64,000 nt of DNA from Streptomyces sp. Mut1 (lineage in GTDB: Bacteria > Actinomycetota > Actinomycetes > Streptomycetales > Streptomycetaceae): positions 7,326,001 through 7,390,000 of the forward strand of contig NZ_CP120997.1 of the NCBI RefSeq assembly GCF_030719295.1. Direction: 5' to 3'. The translations under genes were made by a program, and so were the position numbers. Shown here piece by piece: positions 52,733 through 60,501 of the stretch (the stretch's first letter is position 1; the number at the start of each line of letters is the position of its first letter). The notes beneath the pieces were generated by a model that ran no database searches, had not been told where the DNA came from, and saw only the letters and a list, made by a program, of their open reading frames with translations.

Positions 52733-53857
52733 TCAGGCGCGGGCGGGGCCGTTCGTGGAGACCGGCGGTCCGGCCGGTGGTGCGGGCTGAGGAAAGAAGC
52801 GGCGGGCGGCCAGCGAGACGTGGACCAGGCCGATGAGGACCGGCACCTCGATGAGGGGGCCGACGACTCCAGCGAGGGCCTGGCCGGAGGTGGCGCCGAA
52901 GGTGGCGATGGCGACCGCGATCGCGAGCTCGAAGTTGTTGCCCGCGGCGGTGAACGCCAGCGTCGTCGCCTTCGGGTAGCCCAGTCCGACCGCACGGCCG
53001 GCGGCCAGGGACCCGGCCCACATGACGGCGAAGTACACCAGCAGGGGCAGTGCGATCCGTGCGACGTCCAACGGCTTGGAGGTGATGGCGTCGCCCTGGA
53101 GGGCGAAGAGTACGACGATGGTGAACAGCAGTCCGTACAGGGCGAACGGGCCGATGCGCGGGATCAGTTTCGTCTCGTACCAGGTGCGGCCCCCGGCCCT
53201 CTCGCCGAGGCGGCGGGTGAGGAAGCCGGCGAGCAGCGGGATGCCGAGGAAGATCAGGACGGAGCGGGCGATCTCCCACACCGACACGTCGAGGGTGGTC
53301 TGCTCCAGGCCGAGCAGGCCGGGCAGCGCGGTCAGGTAGAACCAGCCGAGCGCGGCGAACGCGATCACCTGGAAGACGGAGTTCAGGGCGACGAGCACGG
53401 CGGCGGCTTCGCGGTCGCCGCAGGCGAGGTCGTTCCAGATGATGACCATGGCGATGCAGCGGGCGAGTCCGACGATGATCAGGCCGGTGCGGTACTCGGG
53501 CAGGTCGGGAAGGAACACCCAGGCGAGCGCGAACATCAGGGCCGGACCGACGATCCAGTTGAGGACCAGGGACGGGACGAGCAGGCGGCGGTCGCGGGTG
53601 ACGGTGTCCAGACGGTCGTAACGGACCTTCGCCAGGACCGGGTACATCATCACGAGCAGACCGAGCGCGATCGGCAGCGAGACCCCGGTGACCGTGACCT
53701 TCGCGAGCGCGTCCCCCAGGCCGGGCACGAGACGCCCCAGACCGAGACCGGCGGCCATCGCGATCAGAATCCACACGGCGAGGAAGCGGTCCAGGAACGA
53801 CAGCCGGCCGGCCACCGGGCCGGCGGGCACGGCCGCGGTGGCGGCTTCGGCGCTCAT
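52733..53857 (-). CDS. arsB: Arsenite efflux permease, Acr3/ArsB type
   Basis: 374 residues, ten membrane helices of the ACR3 (bile-acid:sodium symporter) fold: FLDRFLAVWILIAMAAGLGLG, LLVMMYPVLAKVRY, IVGLARCIAMVIIWNDLACGDRE (with the essential cysteine of the ARCIAMV motif) and FTAAGNNFELAIAVAIATFG. It exports arsenite (or antimonite) using the proton motive force. The ATG overlaps the arsR stop by four bases, so arsR-arsB form one coupled operon, divergent from the ArsI/CadI-type gene. Confidence 0.93.
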   Translation of the reverse strand: MSAEAATAAVPAGPVAGRLSFLDRFLAVWILIAMAAGLGLGRLVPGLGDALAKVTVTGVSLPIALGLLVMMYPVLAKVRYDRLDTVTRDRRLLVPSLVLNWIVGPALMFALAWVFLPDLPEYRTGLIIVGLARCIAMVIIWNDLACGDREAAAVLVALNSVFQVIAFAALGWFYLTALPGLLGLEQTTLDVSVWEIARSVLIFLGIPLLAGFLTRRLGERAGGRTWYETKLIPRIGPFALYGLLFTIVVLFALQGDAITSKPLDVARIALPLLVYFAVMWAGSLAAGRAVGLGYPKATTLAFTAAGNNFELAIAVAIATFGATSGQALAGVVGPLIEVPVLIGLVHVSLAARRFFPQPAPPAGPPVSTNGPARA

Positions 53858-54255
53858 GAGGCGGACTCGGCGGCGGTGACCGTGGGCAGCGGCTGCCCGG
53901 CGGGCCGGCTGAGGACCGCGGCCAGGTGGTCGGTCGTCTCCGGCAGCAGCCGGTAGTAGACCCAGGTCCCGCGTCGCTCGGAGTCGATGAGCCCGGCCTG
54001 CTTCAGCAGCTTCAGGTGGTGGGAGACGGTCGGCTGCGACAGGTCGAAGGCAGGGGTGAGGTCGCAGACGCAGACCTCCCCGCCGGCGCGGGAGGCGATC
54101 ATCGACAGCAGCCGCAGCCGTACGGGGTCGCCCAGGGCCTTGAACACCTTCGCCAGACCGGTGGCCTGGTCCTCGTCCAACGGGGCGGTCAGCAGAGTGG
54201 GACAGCAGCCTTCGGCGCCGTCCTGGCCGAGCACCACAAGCTCTTGTTTCGACAT
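53854..54255 (-). CDS. arsR: ArsR-family metalloregulator
   Basis: 133 residues, winged helix: AKVFKALGDPVRLRLLSMIA, FDLSQPTVSHHLKLLKQAGLIDSERRGTWVYYRL. Metal-thiol candidates are the CVCDL motif in helix 3 (EVCVCDLTP) and an N-terminal CC (EGCCPTLL); arsenite binding to such cysteines releases DNA. It overlaps arsB and should autoregulate through the inverted repeat at 54275-54301. Confidence 0.92.
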   Translation of the reverse strand: MSKQELVVLGQDGAEGCCPTLLTAPLDEDQATGLAKVFKALGDPVRLRLLSMIASRAGGEVCVCDLTPAFDLSQPTVSHHLKLLKQAGLIDSERRGTWVYYRLLPETTDHLAAVLSRPAGQPLPTVTAAESAS

Positions 54256-54274
54256 GCTTCTATGTTGACGTTTT

Positions 54275-54301
54275 TCGATGCAAGGCGCAAGGTTGCATCG
54301 A
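54275..54301. promoter_or_regulatory. Likely ArsR operator
   Basis: TCGATGCAA, a 9-base spacer, TTGCATCGA: a perfect inverted repeat in the 80-bp divergent region between arsR and the ArsI/CadI-type gene. A further half-site, ATCAATGCAAC, follows at about 54308-54318. Confidence 0.8.
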
Positions 54302-54335
54302 CAGACATCAATGCAACCCGATCGGGGAGACCGTC

Positions 54336-54809
54336 ATGTCCCGTGCCCAGCTCGCGCTCAACGTCGCCGACCTCGAAGCATCGGTCGCCTTCTACTCCAA
54401 GCTGTTCGGCGTCGAACCCGCCAAGCGGCGCCCCGGCTACGCGAACTTCGCGATCACCAACCCGCCGCTCAAGCTCGTCCTCATCGAGGGCGAGCCGGGC
54501 CAGGAGACCCGCCTGGACCACCTCGGTGTCGAGGTCGACTCCACCGACGAGGTCACCGCCGCCACGACCCGGCTCAAGGACGCCGGACTCGCCACGTTCG
54601 AGGAGAACGACACATCCTGCTGCTACGCCCTCCAGGACAAGGTGTGGGTCCACGGCCCCGGCAAGGAGCCGTGGGAGGTCTACGTGGTCAAGGCCGACGC
54701 CGACCGGATGGGCAAGAGCCAGGCCCTTGAGGGCGACGCCTGCTGCGGCGGCCGGGACGAGAACGCGCAGCCCGCGACGGCCGCCGCGGGCTGCGCCTGC
54801 GACGGCTGA
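54336..54809 (+). CDS. arsI: ArsI/CadI-family metalloprotein
   Basis: 157 residues of vicinal-oxygen-chelate fold: ALNVADLEASVAFYSKLFG, RRPGYANFAITNPPLKLVLIE, DHLGVEV (His62), the vicinal thiols TSCCYA (Cys95-Cys96) and WEVYVV (Glu114). ArsI C-As lyases use the CC pair to bind trivalent organoarsenicals and His/His/Glu for iron. Here position 5 is Gln rather than His, as in CadI-like members, so lyase activity is uncertain. A Cys-rich tail (DACCGG, GCACDG) is extra. It shares the ArsR operator region with arsR-arsB. Confidence 0.85.
   Translation: MSRAQLALNVADLEASVAFYSKLFGVEPAKRRPGYANFAITNPPLKLVLIEGEPGQETRLDHLGVEVDSTDEVTAATTRLKDAGLATFEENDTSCCYALQDKVWVHGPGKEPWEVYVVKADADRMGKSQALEGDACCGGRDENAQPATAAAGCACDG
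54767..54794 (+). terminator. Hairpin within the 3' end of the ArsI/CadI gene
   Basis: GCAGCCCGCG, an 8-base loop, CGCGGGCTGC: a perfect 10-bp stem 15 bases before the stop codon. It could terminate transcription late in the gene or simply reflect the GC-rich tail. Confidence 0.3.
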
Positions 54810-54938
54810 GCGTTCCCGCGCATCCTGTTCGTTGAGCCCTTCCTTCCCGCGGTGTCGGCCCGCGCGGTAGGGGAGGGCTCGCGTGGTGCCGGTGCTCCGG
54901 CCCGGACCGCCGGCAAGGCCCCTGCGATCATGTGTCCC

Positions 54939-55448
54939 ATGGGCGAGCTGGTGGAACGCGTCGATGAGCGGGACCACGTCATGGCGGTCGTCGAGCGTGG
55001 CGAGGCCATCCGGGAGCGCTGGCTGCACCGCGTCGCGACGATCGTGTGCCGCGACGGCGACGGACGGTTCCTCGTGCACCGTCGCCCGGACCACACGTCC
55101 CGCTTCCCGGGGCGGCTCAACTGGCTGCTCGGTGGCGCCGTCGACGTGGGTGAGTCGTACGAGCAAGCCGCGGCCAGGGAGCTGGCGGAGGAGCTCGGGG
55201 TGCACGCCGCTCCCCGCTTCGTGCTCAAATTCCTCTGCGACGGCGCGATCAGCCCCTACTGGCTGGGCGTCCATGAAGCCGTGATCACGACGCCGGTTCG
55301 GCCCGACCCCCGCGAAGTCGCCTGGTTCGACTGGCTGACCGCACCCGAACTCGAAGCGGCCGTCCGGCGGTCCGGGTTCGTCCCGGATGCCCGAGAGGCA
55401 TTCGACCGCTATCGGGCCCTCGACGCCCCGGACCACCCCTTCGGTTAG
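54939..55448 (+). CDS. Nudix hydrolase
   Basis: About 169 residues (ATG 54939; ATG 54930 also possible). The Nudix box GGAVDVGESYEQAAARELAEE is complete in the G-x5-E-x7-REUxEE pattern. Upstream, HRVATIVCRDGDGRFLVHRR is the usual first strand pair; downstream, REVAWFDWLTAPELEA. Similar to IDI-like/MutT-like Nudix enzymes of unknown substrate. It is an isolated gene after the arsenic set. Confidence 0.9.
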   Translation: MGELVERVDERDHVMAVVERGEAIRERWLHRVATIVCRDGDGRFLVHRRPDHTSRFPGRLNWLLGGAVDVGESYEQAAARELAEELGVHAAPRFVLKFLCDGAISPYWLGVHEAVITTPVRPDPREVAWFDWLTAPELEAAVRRSGFVPDAREAFDRYRALDAPDHPFG

Positions 55449-55666
55449 GTTCGTCACCGCTCTGTGCGCGGGGACACGTCGAGCGGGCACCCTGCGTCGC
55501 CGTCCGCCGTCCGCGAGACGGGCTCGCCACCCCGCGTACTTGCTGTGCCCGGTGTGGCCGGGGAGGCGGGAGACGCCGACAGTCCTCCGAGCGGGAGTGG
55601 AGACAGGAAACGGCGTTGCGTCCCGTGGGTGCGGGCGTGGAGGCTGTGCGGCCGGAGGTGATGAGG

Positions 55667-56155
55667 ATGGTCAAGGTCGAGTTGCGGCTGTCGGTGCGCG
55701 ACCTGGTGCCCGCGGACCTGGAGCACTGCGGGTGGTCGGGGTCCGAGCAGCATCTGGCCGGTGTCGCACGGCAGTTGGAGCGCGCCCGGCTCGGGGAGGT
55801 CGACTATCTCGCTGTCTGCCCCCCGACGGGCATCCCAGTGGCGAAGGGCGGAGTCGACTACCGGGCCGAGGAAGGCGCCGGAACGCTGTGGCAGCTGGCG
55901 GTCCACCCCGCGCTGCAATCGTGCGGCATCGGCACGCTCCTGGTGGCGGCGGCGGAGCGGCGCATCCGGGAGCGGGGTCTGTGGCGGGCGGAGCTCGGCG
56001 TGGAGGAGTGCAATCCACGGGCTCGGGCGCTCTACGAACGGCTCGGTTACGTCGCGTTCGACCGCCGGCCGGACTCGTGGGACGAGACGGCCCCGGACGG
56101 CTCGTCGCGCCGCTACGAGACGGTGTGCACGCTGATGCGCAAGCACCTCTCATAG
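55667..56155 (+). CDS. GNAT-family N-acetyltransferase
   Basis: 162 residues; ATG 55667 is preferred because GGAGG lies eight bases upstream, whereas ATG 55661 is too close. RimI-like: LAVHPALQSCGIGTLLVAAAERRIRERG holds the acetyl-CoA loop (Q-S-C-G-I-G in place of Q-x-x-G-x-G/A). NPRARALYERLGYVAFDRR is the classic C-terminal motif. The substrate is unknown; it is convergent with the sigma factor gene. Confidence 0.88.
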   Translation: MVKVELRLSVRDLVPADLEHCGWSGSEQHLAGVARQLERARLGEVDYLAVCPPTGIPVAKGGVDYRAEEGAGTLWQLAVHPALQSCGIGTLLVAAAERRIRERGLWRAELGVEECNPRARALYERLGYVAFDRRPDSWDETAPDGSSRRYETVCTLMRKHLS

Positions 56156-56203
56156 GTTCCGGCCTCCCGGACGAGGCGCGGCGGGCCCCGCCGCGCCTCA
56201 CCT

Positions 56204-57349
56204 TCAGCCACCCCGGAGGGTGTTGAGACGGGCAGCCTGACGCGTCAGGTGGTCGCGTTCCGCGATCCCGGAGGCCCGGTGCGCGGCCTCGGCGTACAGC
56301 CGCGCCGCCGTCGCCCGGTCGCCGGCCCGCTCATGGAGGTAGGCCGCCACCGCGGTGTACCGGGGCAACGATCCGTCCAACGCCGCGAGTTGCGCCAGAC
56401 CGGCGCGCGGGCCGTCCGCCTCGCCGACCGCCACCGCGCGGTTCAGCCGTACGACGGGGTTGTCCGTCAGGAGGGCCAGCTCGTCGTACCACTCGACGAT
56501 CTGCACCCAGTCCGTCTCCTCGGCCGTGGGCGCGTCCGCGTGGAGGGCCGCGATGGCGGCCTGGGCCTGGAACTCGCCCAGCCGGTCCCGTGCGAGCGCC
56601 GCTTGCAGGATCGCCACGCCCTCGGCGATCGCGGCGGAGTTCCAACGGCTCCGGTCCTGCTCGGCCAGCGGCACCAGGCTCCCGTCGGGCGCGGTCCGGG
56701 CGGGGCGCCTGGCGTGGTGGAGCATCATGAGGGCGAGCAGCCCCGCCACCTCGGGGTGGTCGACCAGGGCCGCGACCTGCCGGGTCAGGCGGATCGCCTC
56801 GGCGGCCAGGTCGACATCGCCGGAGTAGCCCTCGTTGAAGACCAGATACAGGACGCGCAGCACCGTGGCGACATCGCCGGGGCGGTCGAACCTCCGGCCG
56901 CCCAGAGTGCGTTTGGCCCGGCTGATGCGCTGCGCCATGGTCGCCTCGGGCACCAGGTACGCCTGCGCGATCTGCCGGGTGGTCAGCCCGCCGACGGCGC
57001 GCAGGGTGAGCGCGACCGCCGACGACGGCGTCAGTGACGGGTGCGCGCACAGGAAGTACAGCTGGAGTGTGTCGTCGCGACCCGGCGCGGGGCCCGGTAC
57101 GGGCTCCTCGTCGGCGAGGTCCTCACGCCGGCGGCGCGAGGCATCCGCGCGCGTCGCGTCGAGGAACCGGCGCCAGGCCACGGTGACCAGCCAGCCCTTG
57201 GGGTCACGCGGAGGGTCGGCCGGCCAGACCCGGACCGCCTCGATCAGCGCGTCCTGGACCGCGTCCTCGGCCGCCGCGAAGTCTGCTCCGCGGCGGACGA
57301 GGACGGTGAGCACGCTCGGTGTGAGACTCCGGAGCAGGGTCTCGTCCAT
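56204..57349 (-). CDS. ECF42-type RNA polymerase sigma factor
   Basis: 381 residues. Sigma region 2 (FAAAEDAVQDALIEAVRVWPADPPRDPKGWL), region 4 (AVALTLRAVGGLTTRQIAQAYLVPEATMAQRISRAKRTL), then a long C-terminal helical TPR-like domain (DUF6596) including LYLVFNEGYSG and VQIVEWYDELALLTDNPVVRLNRAVAV. This size and its DGPF/YCII partner immediately upstream define the ECF42 group, which lacks a classical anti-sigma factor. The start could be ATG 57349 or GTG 57361; the latter would overlap the partner stop. Confidence 0.9.
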   Translation of the reverse strand: MDETLLRSLTPSVLTVLVRRGADFAAAEDAVQDALIEAVRVWPADPPRDPKGWLVTVAWRRFLDATRADASRRRREDLADEEPVPGPAPGRDDTLQLYFLCAHPSLTPSSAVALTLRAVGGLTTRQIAQAYLVPEATMAQRISRAKRTLGGRRFDRPGDVATVLRVLYLVFNEGYSGDVDLAAEAIRLTRQVAALVDHPEVAGLLALMMLHHARRPARTAPDGSLVPLAEQDRSRWNSAAIAEGVAILQAALARDRLGEFQAQAAIAALHADAPTAEETDWVQIVEWYDELALLTDNPVVRLNRAVAVGEADGPRAGLAQLAALDGSLPRYTAVAAYLHERAGDRATAARLYAEAAHRASGIAERDHLTRQAARLNTLRGG

Positions 57350-57357
57350 GGAAGAGG

Positions 57358-57765
57358 TCACTCCGTGATGGTGGGCGGTGCGGTCAGGAACGGGCGCACC
57401 TCCAGCCACTCGTGGATCGGCCTGCCGCCCGCCCCGGGGGCGGCCGACAGCTCCCCGGCCAGCTCGTAGGCGCGCTCCTGGCTGTCGACGTCGATCACCA
57501 TCCAGCCGGCGATCAGGTCCTTCGTCTCGGCGAACGGGCCGTCGGTCACCGGCGGGCGCCCCTCACCGCCGTACTGGACCCAGGCCCCCTCGGGGGCGAG
57601 CGCCTGGCCGTCGACGTACTCGCCGGTCTTCTCCAGCCGGGCCGCGAAGTCGTTCATGTACCGCATGTGCGCCGAGATCTCCTCCGGCGTCCACCGGTCC
57701 ATCGGCACGTCGTTGACCGCTGCCGGGGCGCCGCGGTAGTGCTTGAGCAACAGGTACTTCGCCAT
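57358..57765 (-). CDS. YCII/DGPF-domain protein partnered with the ECF42 sigma factor
   Basis: 135 residues. The family signature VTDGPFAETKDLIAGWMVIDV is complete, preceded by YLLLKHYRGAP and followed by HEWLEVRPFL. ATG 57765 has GGAGAG upstream. DGPF proteins are encoded next to ECF42 sigma factors and are thought to belong to their regulon or signalling, with unknown activity. Eight bases separate it from the sigma-factor ATG. Confidence 0.9.
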   Translation of the reverse strand: MAKYLLLKHYRGAPAAVNDVPMDRWTPEEISAHMRYMNDFAARLEKTGEYVDGQALAPEGAWVQYGGEGRPPVTDGPFAETKDLIAGWMVIDVDSQERAYELAGELSAAPGAGGRPIHEWLEVRPFLTAPPTITE

Positions 57766-57989
57766 GGTGTCTCTCCTTGCCGGTGCGGCCCCTTGCGGCC
57801 GCTTTCACTACGGGGACGGAGCCGGTGACGGGTTCTCGACATCCTCGCCCAGTTTTTTTTCCGGTTCCGCTCCGGGACCGGTCCATGATCCGCGAATCGT
57901 GGACGCCGCGCCTGCGGAGGATCTAGCGTCGGGCGGGACAGCGACGGTGCAGCACCGTGCGCGGCACCGCACCGGAACACGGGGAGACC

Positions 57990-58733
57990 ATGACCCACGG
58001 CAACGCGTCCACCGAGAACACCGAAGCCCCCGTCACCTTCATCACGGGCGGTTCGAGCGGTATCGGGGCAGAGAGCGTGCACCGCCTGCTCGGTCTCGGC
58101 CACCGGGTCGCGGCGACCGGACGCAGTGCGGACAAGCTGGCCGCGCTGGCCCGTGCCGCGGCCGATGCGGGCACGGGCGACCGGCTGCTGACGTTCGAAG
58201 GGGACGCGGCGGACTGGGGGCATGTGTCGGCAGCCGTCGAGGAAACCGTACGTGTGTTCGGCCGACTTGATCACGCCATCGCCAACGCCGGGTACTCGGC
58301 CGACGCCCACGTCGAGACCGGCGACCCCGAGAAGTGGCGGGGCATGGTGCTGACCAACGTGCTGGGCCCCGCCCTGCTGGTACGGGCGGCGCTCCCGGCG
58401 CTGAAGGAGAGCCAGGGCCGGATCGTGCTGATCGGGAGCGTCGCGGGGTTCAAGAACACCCCTGGCAACCTCTACTCGATGACGAAGTTCGCGGTGACCG
58501 GCCTCGCCGAGAACGTCCGCATGCTGACGACCGGCTACGGCGTCGGGACGACCCTGATCGCGCCGGGCCGGGTGCTGACGCCGTTCTGGGACGACCGCCC
58601 GGGCGGCGCCGAGGCGGCCGGCCCGATGATCTCCGCCGGGCAGCTGGTGGACACGCTCGTCTGGGCGATCTCCCAGCCCCGCGGCGTGGACGTGAACACG
58701 CTGGTCGTCCGGCCGATCGGCCAGCCGAACTGA
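57990..58733 (+). CDS. Short-chain dehydrogenase/reductase
   Basis: 247 residues from ATG 57990 (GGGGAG upstream). Classical SDR: cofactor motif TFITGGSSGIGAE, IANAGYS, catalytic Ser in LIGSVAG, and Y-x3-K in LYSMTKFAV. The basic residue after the first strand pair (ATGRSADK) suggests NADP(H). ISQPRGVDVNTLVVRPIGQ at the end is typical of YdfG-like members. The substrate is unknown; single gene. Confidence 0.9.
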   Translation: MTHGNASTENTEAPVTFITGGSSGIGAESVHRLLGLGHRVAATGRSADKLAALARAAADAGTGDRLLTFEGDAADWGHVSAAVEETVRVFGRLDHAIANAGYSADAHVETGDPEKWRGMVLTNVLGPALLVRAALPALKESQGRIVLIGSVAGFKNTPGNLYSMTKFAVTGLAENVRMLTTGYGVGTTLIAPGRVLTPFWDDRPGGAEAAGPMISAGQLVDTLVWAISQPRGVDVNTLVVRPIGQPN

Positions 58734-58875
58734 CGCGGCCGCCCTGTGGCGTACGGGTGAGCGCCGACGCCCGTCCCCACGGTGTCCGCCCGGTGCCCGG
58801 AGGGCCTGCCGAAGCGGCACGGCGGCACGGCGGCACGGCGGCACCAGCCGTCCGGACTCCGGCCCCCTCGACGGT

Positions 58876-59649
58876 TCAGGTCCCGGTGTCCCGTTCGGAG
58901 ACGGTGAACAGCGCGCCCTCGGGATCGCGGATCACGTACGCCGTCCCCGGAAGGCCGCCCGCGGGGGCCGCCTCGCCCCCGGCGGCCACCGCCGCGGCCG
59001 CCGTCGCGCGGCTGTCCTCCACGAAGAAGTCGATGATCCAGCGGGCCCGGACCCGGGGGTCGGGATCGTTCTCCACACCCCCGCCGCGCAGTGTCACCAC
59101 GGTGTGCCCGCCGGCCCGGACGAGCACGCTCTCCTGCGCGTAGTCGACCGTGCACCGGCTCTGCGGCCTGGCCCAGCCGAACACCTCGGCATAGAAGATG
59201 GCCGCCTCGAAGGCGTGGCGTGCCTGGAGGTCGACGCGTGCCGGTGCGCGCGGGCCGTCCGACCAGACGGGTGCGGGGCCCTCCCAGAATCCGAAGGCGG
59301 CCCCTTCGCGGTCGGCCGCGATGGCCGCCCGTCCCTCTCCCAGGGGAAGGGGCCCCACGGCCAGCGTGGCGCCGCGTTCCCTGATCCGGTCGGCCGTCTC
59401 GTCGGCAGCCGGTACGGCGAAGTACGGAATCCACGCGGGTGAGGGGGCGGCCGGGCCGGGGCAGCCGATCCCGGCGACCCCCCTGCCGTGGGCGTGGGCG
59501 AGGACGAAGTCGCTGCCGAGACTGCTCTCGTGGTACTCCCACCCCATGACCTGGGCGTAGAACGTCCGCGACGCGCGCAGATCGCGCGCCGTCAGACTCA
59601 CCCAGCAGGGCGCACCGGGCACTGGCGTCTTCCACTCGAGGCTGGGCAT
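58876..59649 (-). CDS. VOC-family protein with two glyoxalase-like domains
   Basis: 257 residues from ATG 59649 (AAGGAG upstream). Two vicinal-oxygen-chelate modules: WVSLTARDLRASRTFYAQVMGWEY at the start and DLQARHAFEAAIFYAEVFGW in the middle, with AYVIRDPEGALFTVSE closing the second. The family includes hydroxylase-associated and bleomycin-binding-like proteins with no fixed activity. It is an isolated gene. Confidence 0.85.
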   Translation of the reverse strand: MPSLEWKTPVPGAPCWVSLTARDLRASRTFYAQVMGWEYHESSLGSDFVLAHAHGRGVAGIGCPGPAAPSPAWIPYFAVPAADETADRIRERGATLAVGPLPLGEGRAAIAADREGAAFGFWEGPAPVWSDGPRAPARVDLQARHAFEAAIFYAEVFGWARPQSRCTVDYAQESVLVRAGGHTVVTLRGGGVENDPDPRVRARWIIDFFVEDSRATAAAAVAAGGEAAPAGGLPGTAYVIRDPEGALFTVSERDTGT

Positions 59650-59839
59650 ACGGCACTCCTTCGCCGGGGGGCGCTCCCAGAAGAACGATCCTCCCGCGGC
59701 CCGGGGCGCGCACCCGGCCACTTCCCTGTCCGCGCCCGATTCCGCAGGGCGGCGTCCGTGCCCGGGAGACGCGGTGTTCTCGCCTCCCTCGCCCGGCACG
59801 GGACCGGGGGAGTGACCGGACGGTGCTCAGGAGGAGAAG

Positions 59840-60310
59840 TCAGGCCTCCCGGCCCTGGTCCTCCTCGTCGTCCGTCGTACGGACGGCGGCCTCCTCGGCG
59901 GACGCCGCACCCCCGTCGATGCCCACGTCGTCGGCGTAGACGTCGGTGCGCCGTCCGGGCACGTCGTCCGCCGCGCTCAGCCGGCCGGAACGCGTGTCGC
60001 CGTCCTTCGGCTCCACCGGTTCGCCCTCGCCCTCGGGCAGGTCACCGATGCCGTCGCCGTCCGGCGGCTCGATGTCCTCGACCTCCTGGGCCAGGCGCTG
60101 GTCGAGGGACTCGCCGCGGCGCTCCTCCTCGCCCGTCGTTCCGTACTTGTCGACGGCCAGCGGACGCTCGGGCGGGGAGTAGCCCTCTTCCATCTGGTCG
60201 TCCAGCCCTCGTTCGCCGAGGGTGTTCTCCATGTCGAGTTCGTCGTTCGGCGGGTCCTGGCCATCGTCCTGCGGCTGGTAGACGTCGTCGCCACGTGCCT
60301 CGGTCGGCAT
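59840..60310 (-). CDS. DUF5709-like acidic protein
   Basis: 156 residues, strongly acidic and probably disordered. The conserved block LDMENTLGERGLDDQMEEG, then YSPPERPLAVDKYGTTGEEE and GESLDQRLAQEVEDIEPP, fits DUF5709, an actinobacterial family often near stress genes. No membrane or catalytic features. It lies downstream of the large catalase gene, in the same direction, with a hairpin between. Confidence 0.8.
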   Translation of the reverse strand: MPTEARGDDVYQPQDDGQDPPNDELDMENTLGERGLDDQMEEGYSPPERPLAVDKYGTTGEEERRGESLDQRLAQEVEDIEPPDGDGIGDLPEGEGEPVEPKDGDTRSGRLSAADDVPGRRTDVYADDVGIDGGAASAEEAAVRTTDDEEDQGREA

Positions 60311-60354
60311 GATTCGTCCTTCCGTCGGAGGCGTCATGGGTGTCCGGGGTGCCA

Positions 60355-60377
60355 CCGGGTGGCATTCCGCCACCCGG
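60355..60377 (-). terminator. Hairpin between the catalase and DUF5709 genes
   Basis: CCGGGTGGC, loop attcc, GCCACCCGG: a 9-bp perfect stem about 125 bp after the catalase stop on the minus strand. It may terminate catalase transcripts. Confidence 0.5.
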
Positions 60378-60501
60378 CCGCTTTCCCTTCACACCCTTGC
60401 GAGTGCCCTGCCGGGCACGGTGAAAACACCCCGTTTGTCACCCTAGGTGTGCGGCTGTTCCGCGTCGTTTCGGGCGGCCCTATTTCGGGATCGGCGCATC
60501 C

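Noticed and set aside
58815..58844. Short tandem GGCGGCAC units
   Set aside because: Only about four 8-bp units in an intergenic GC-rich stretch; no conserved context or structure.
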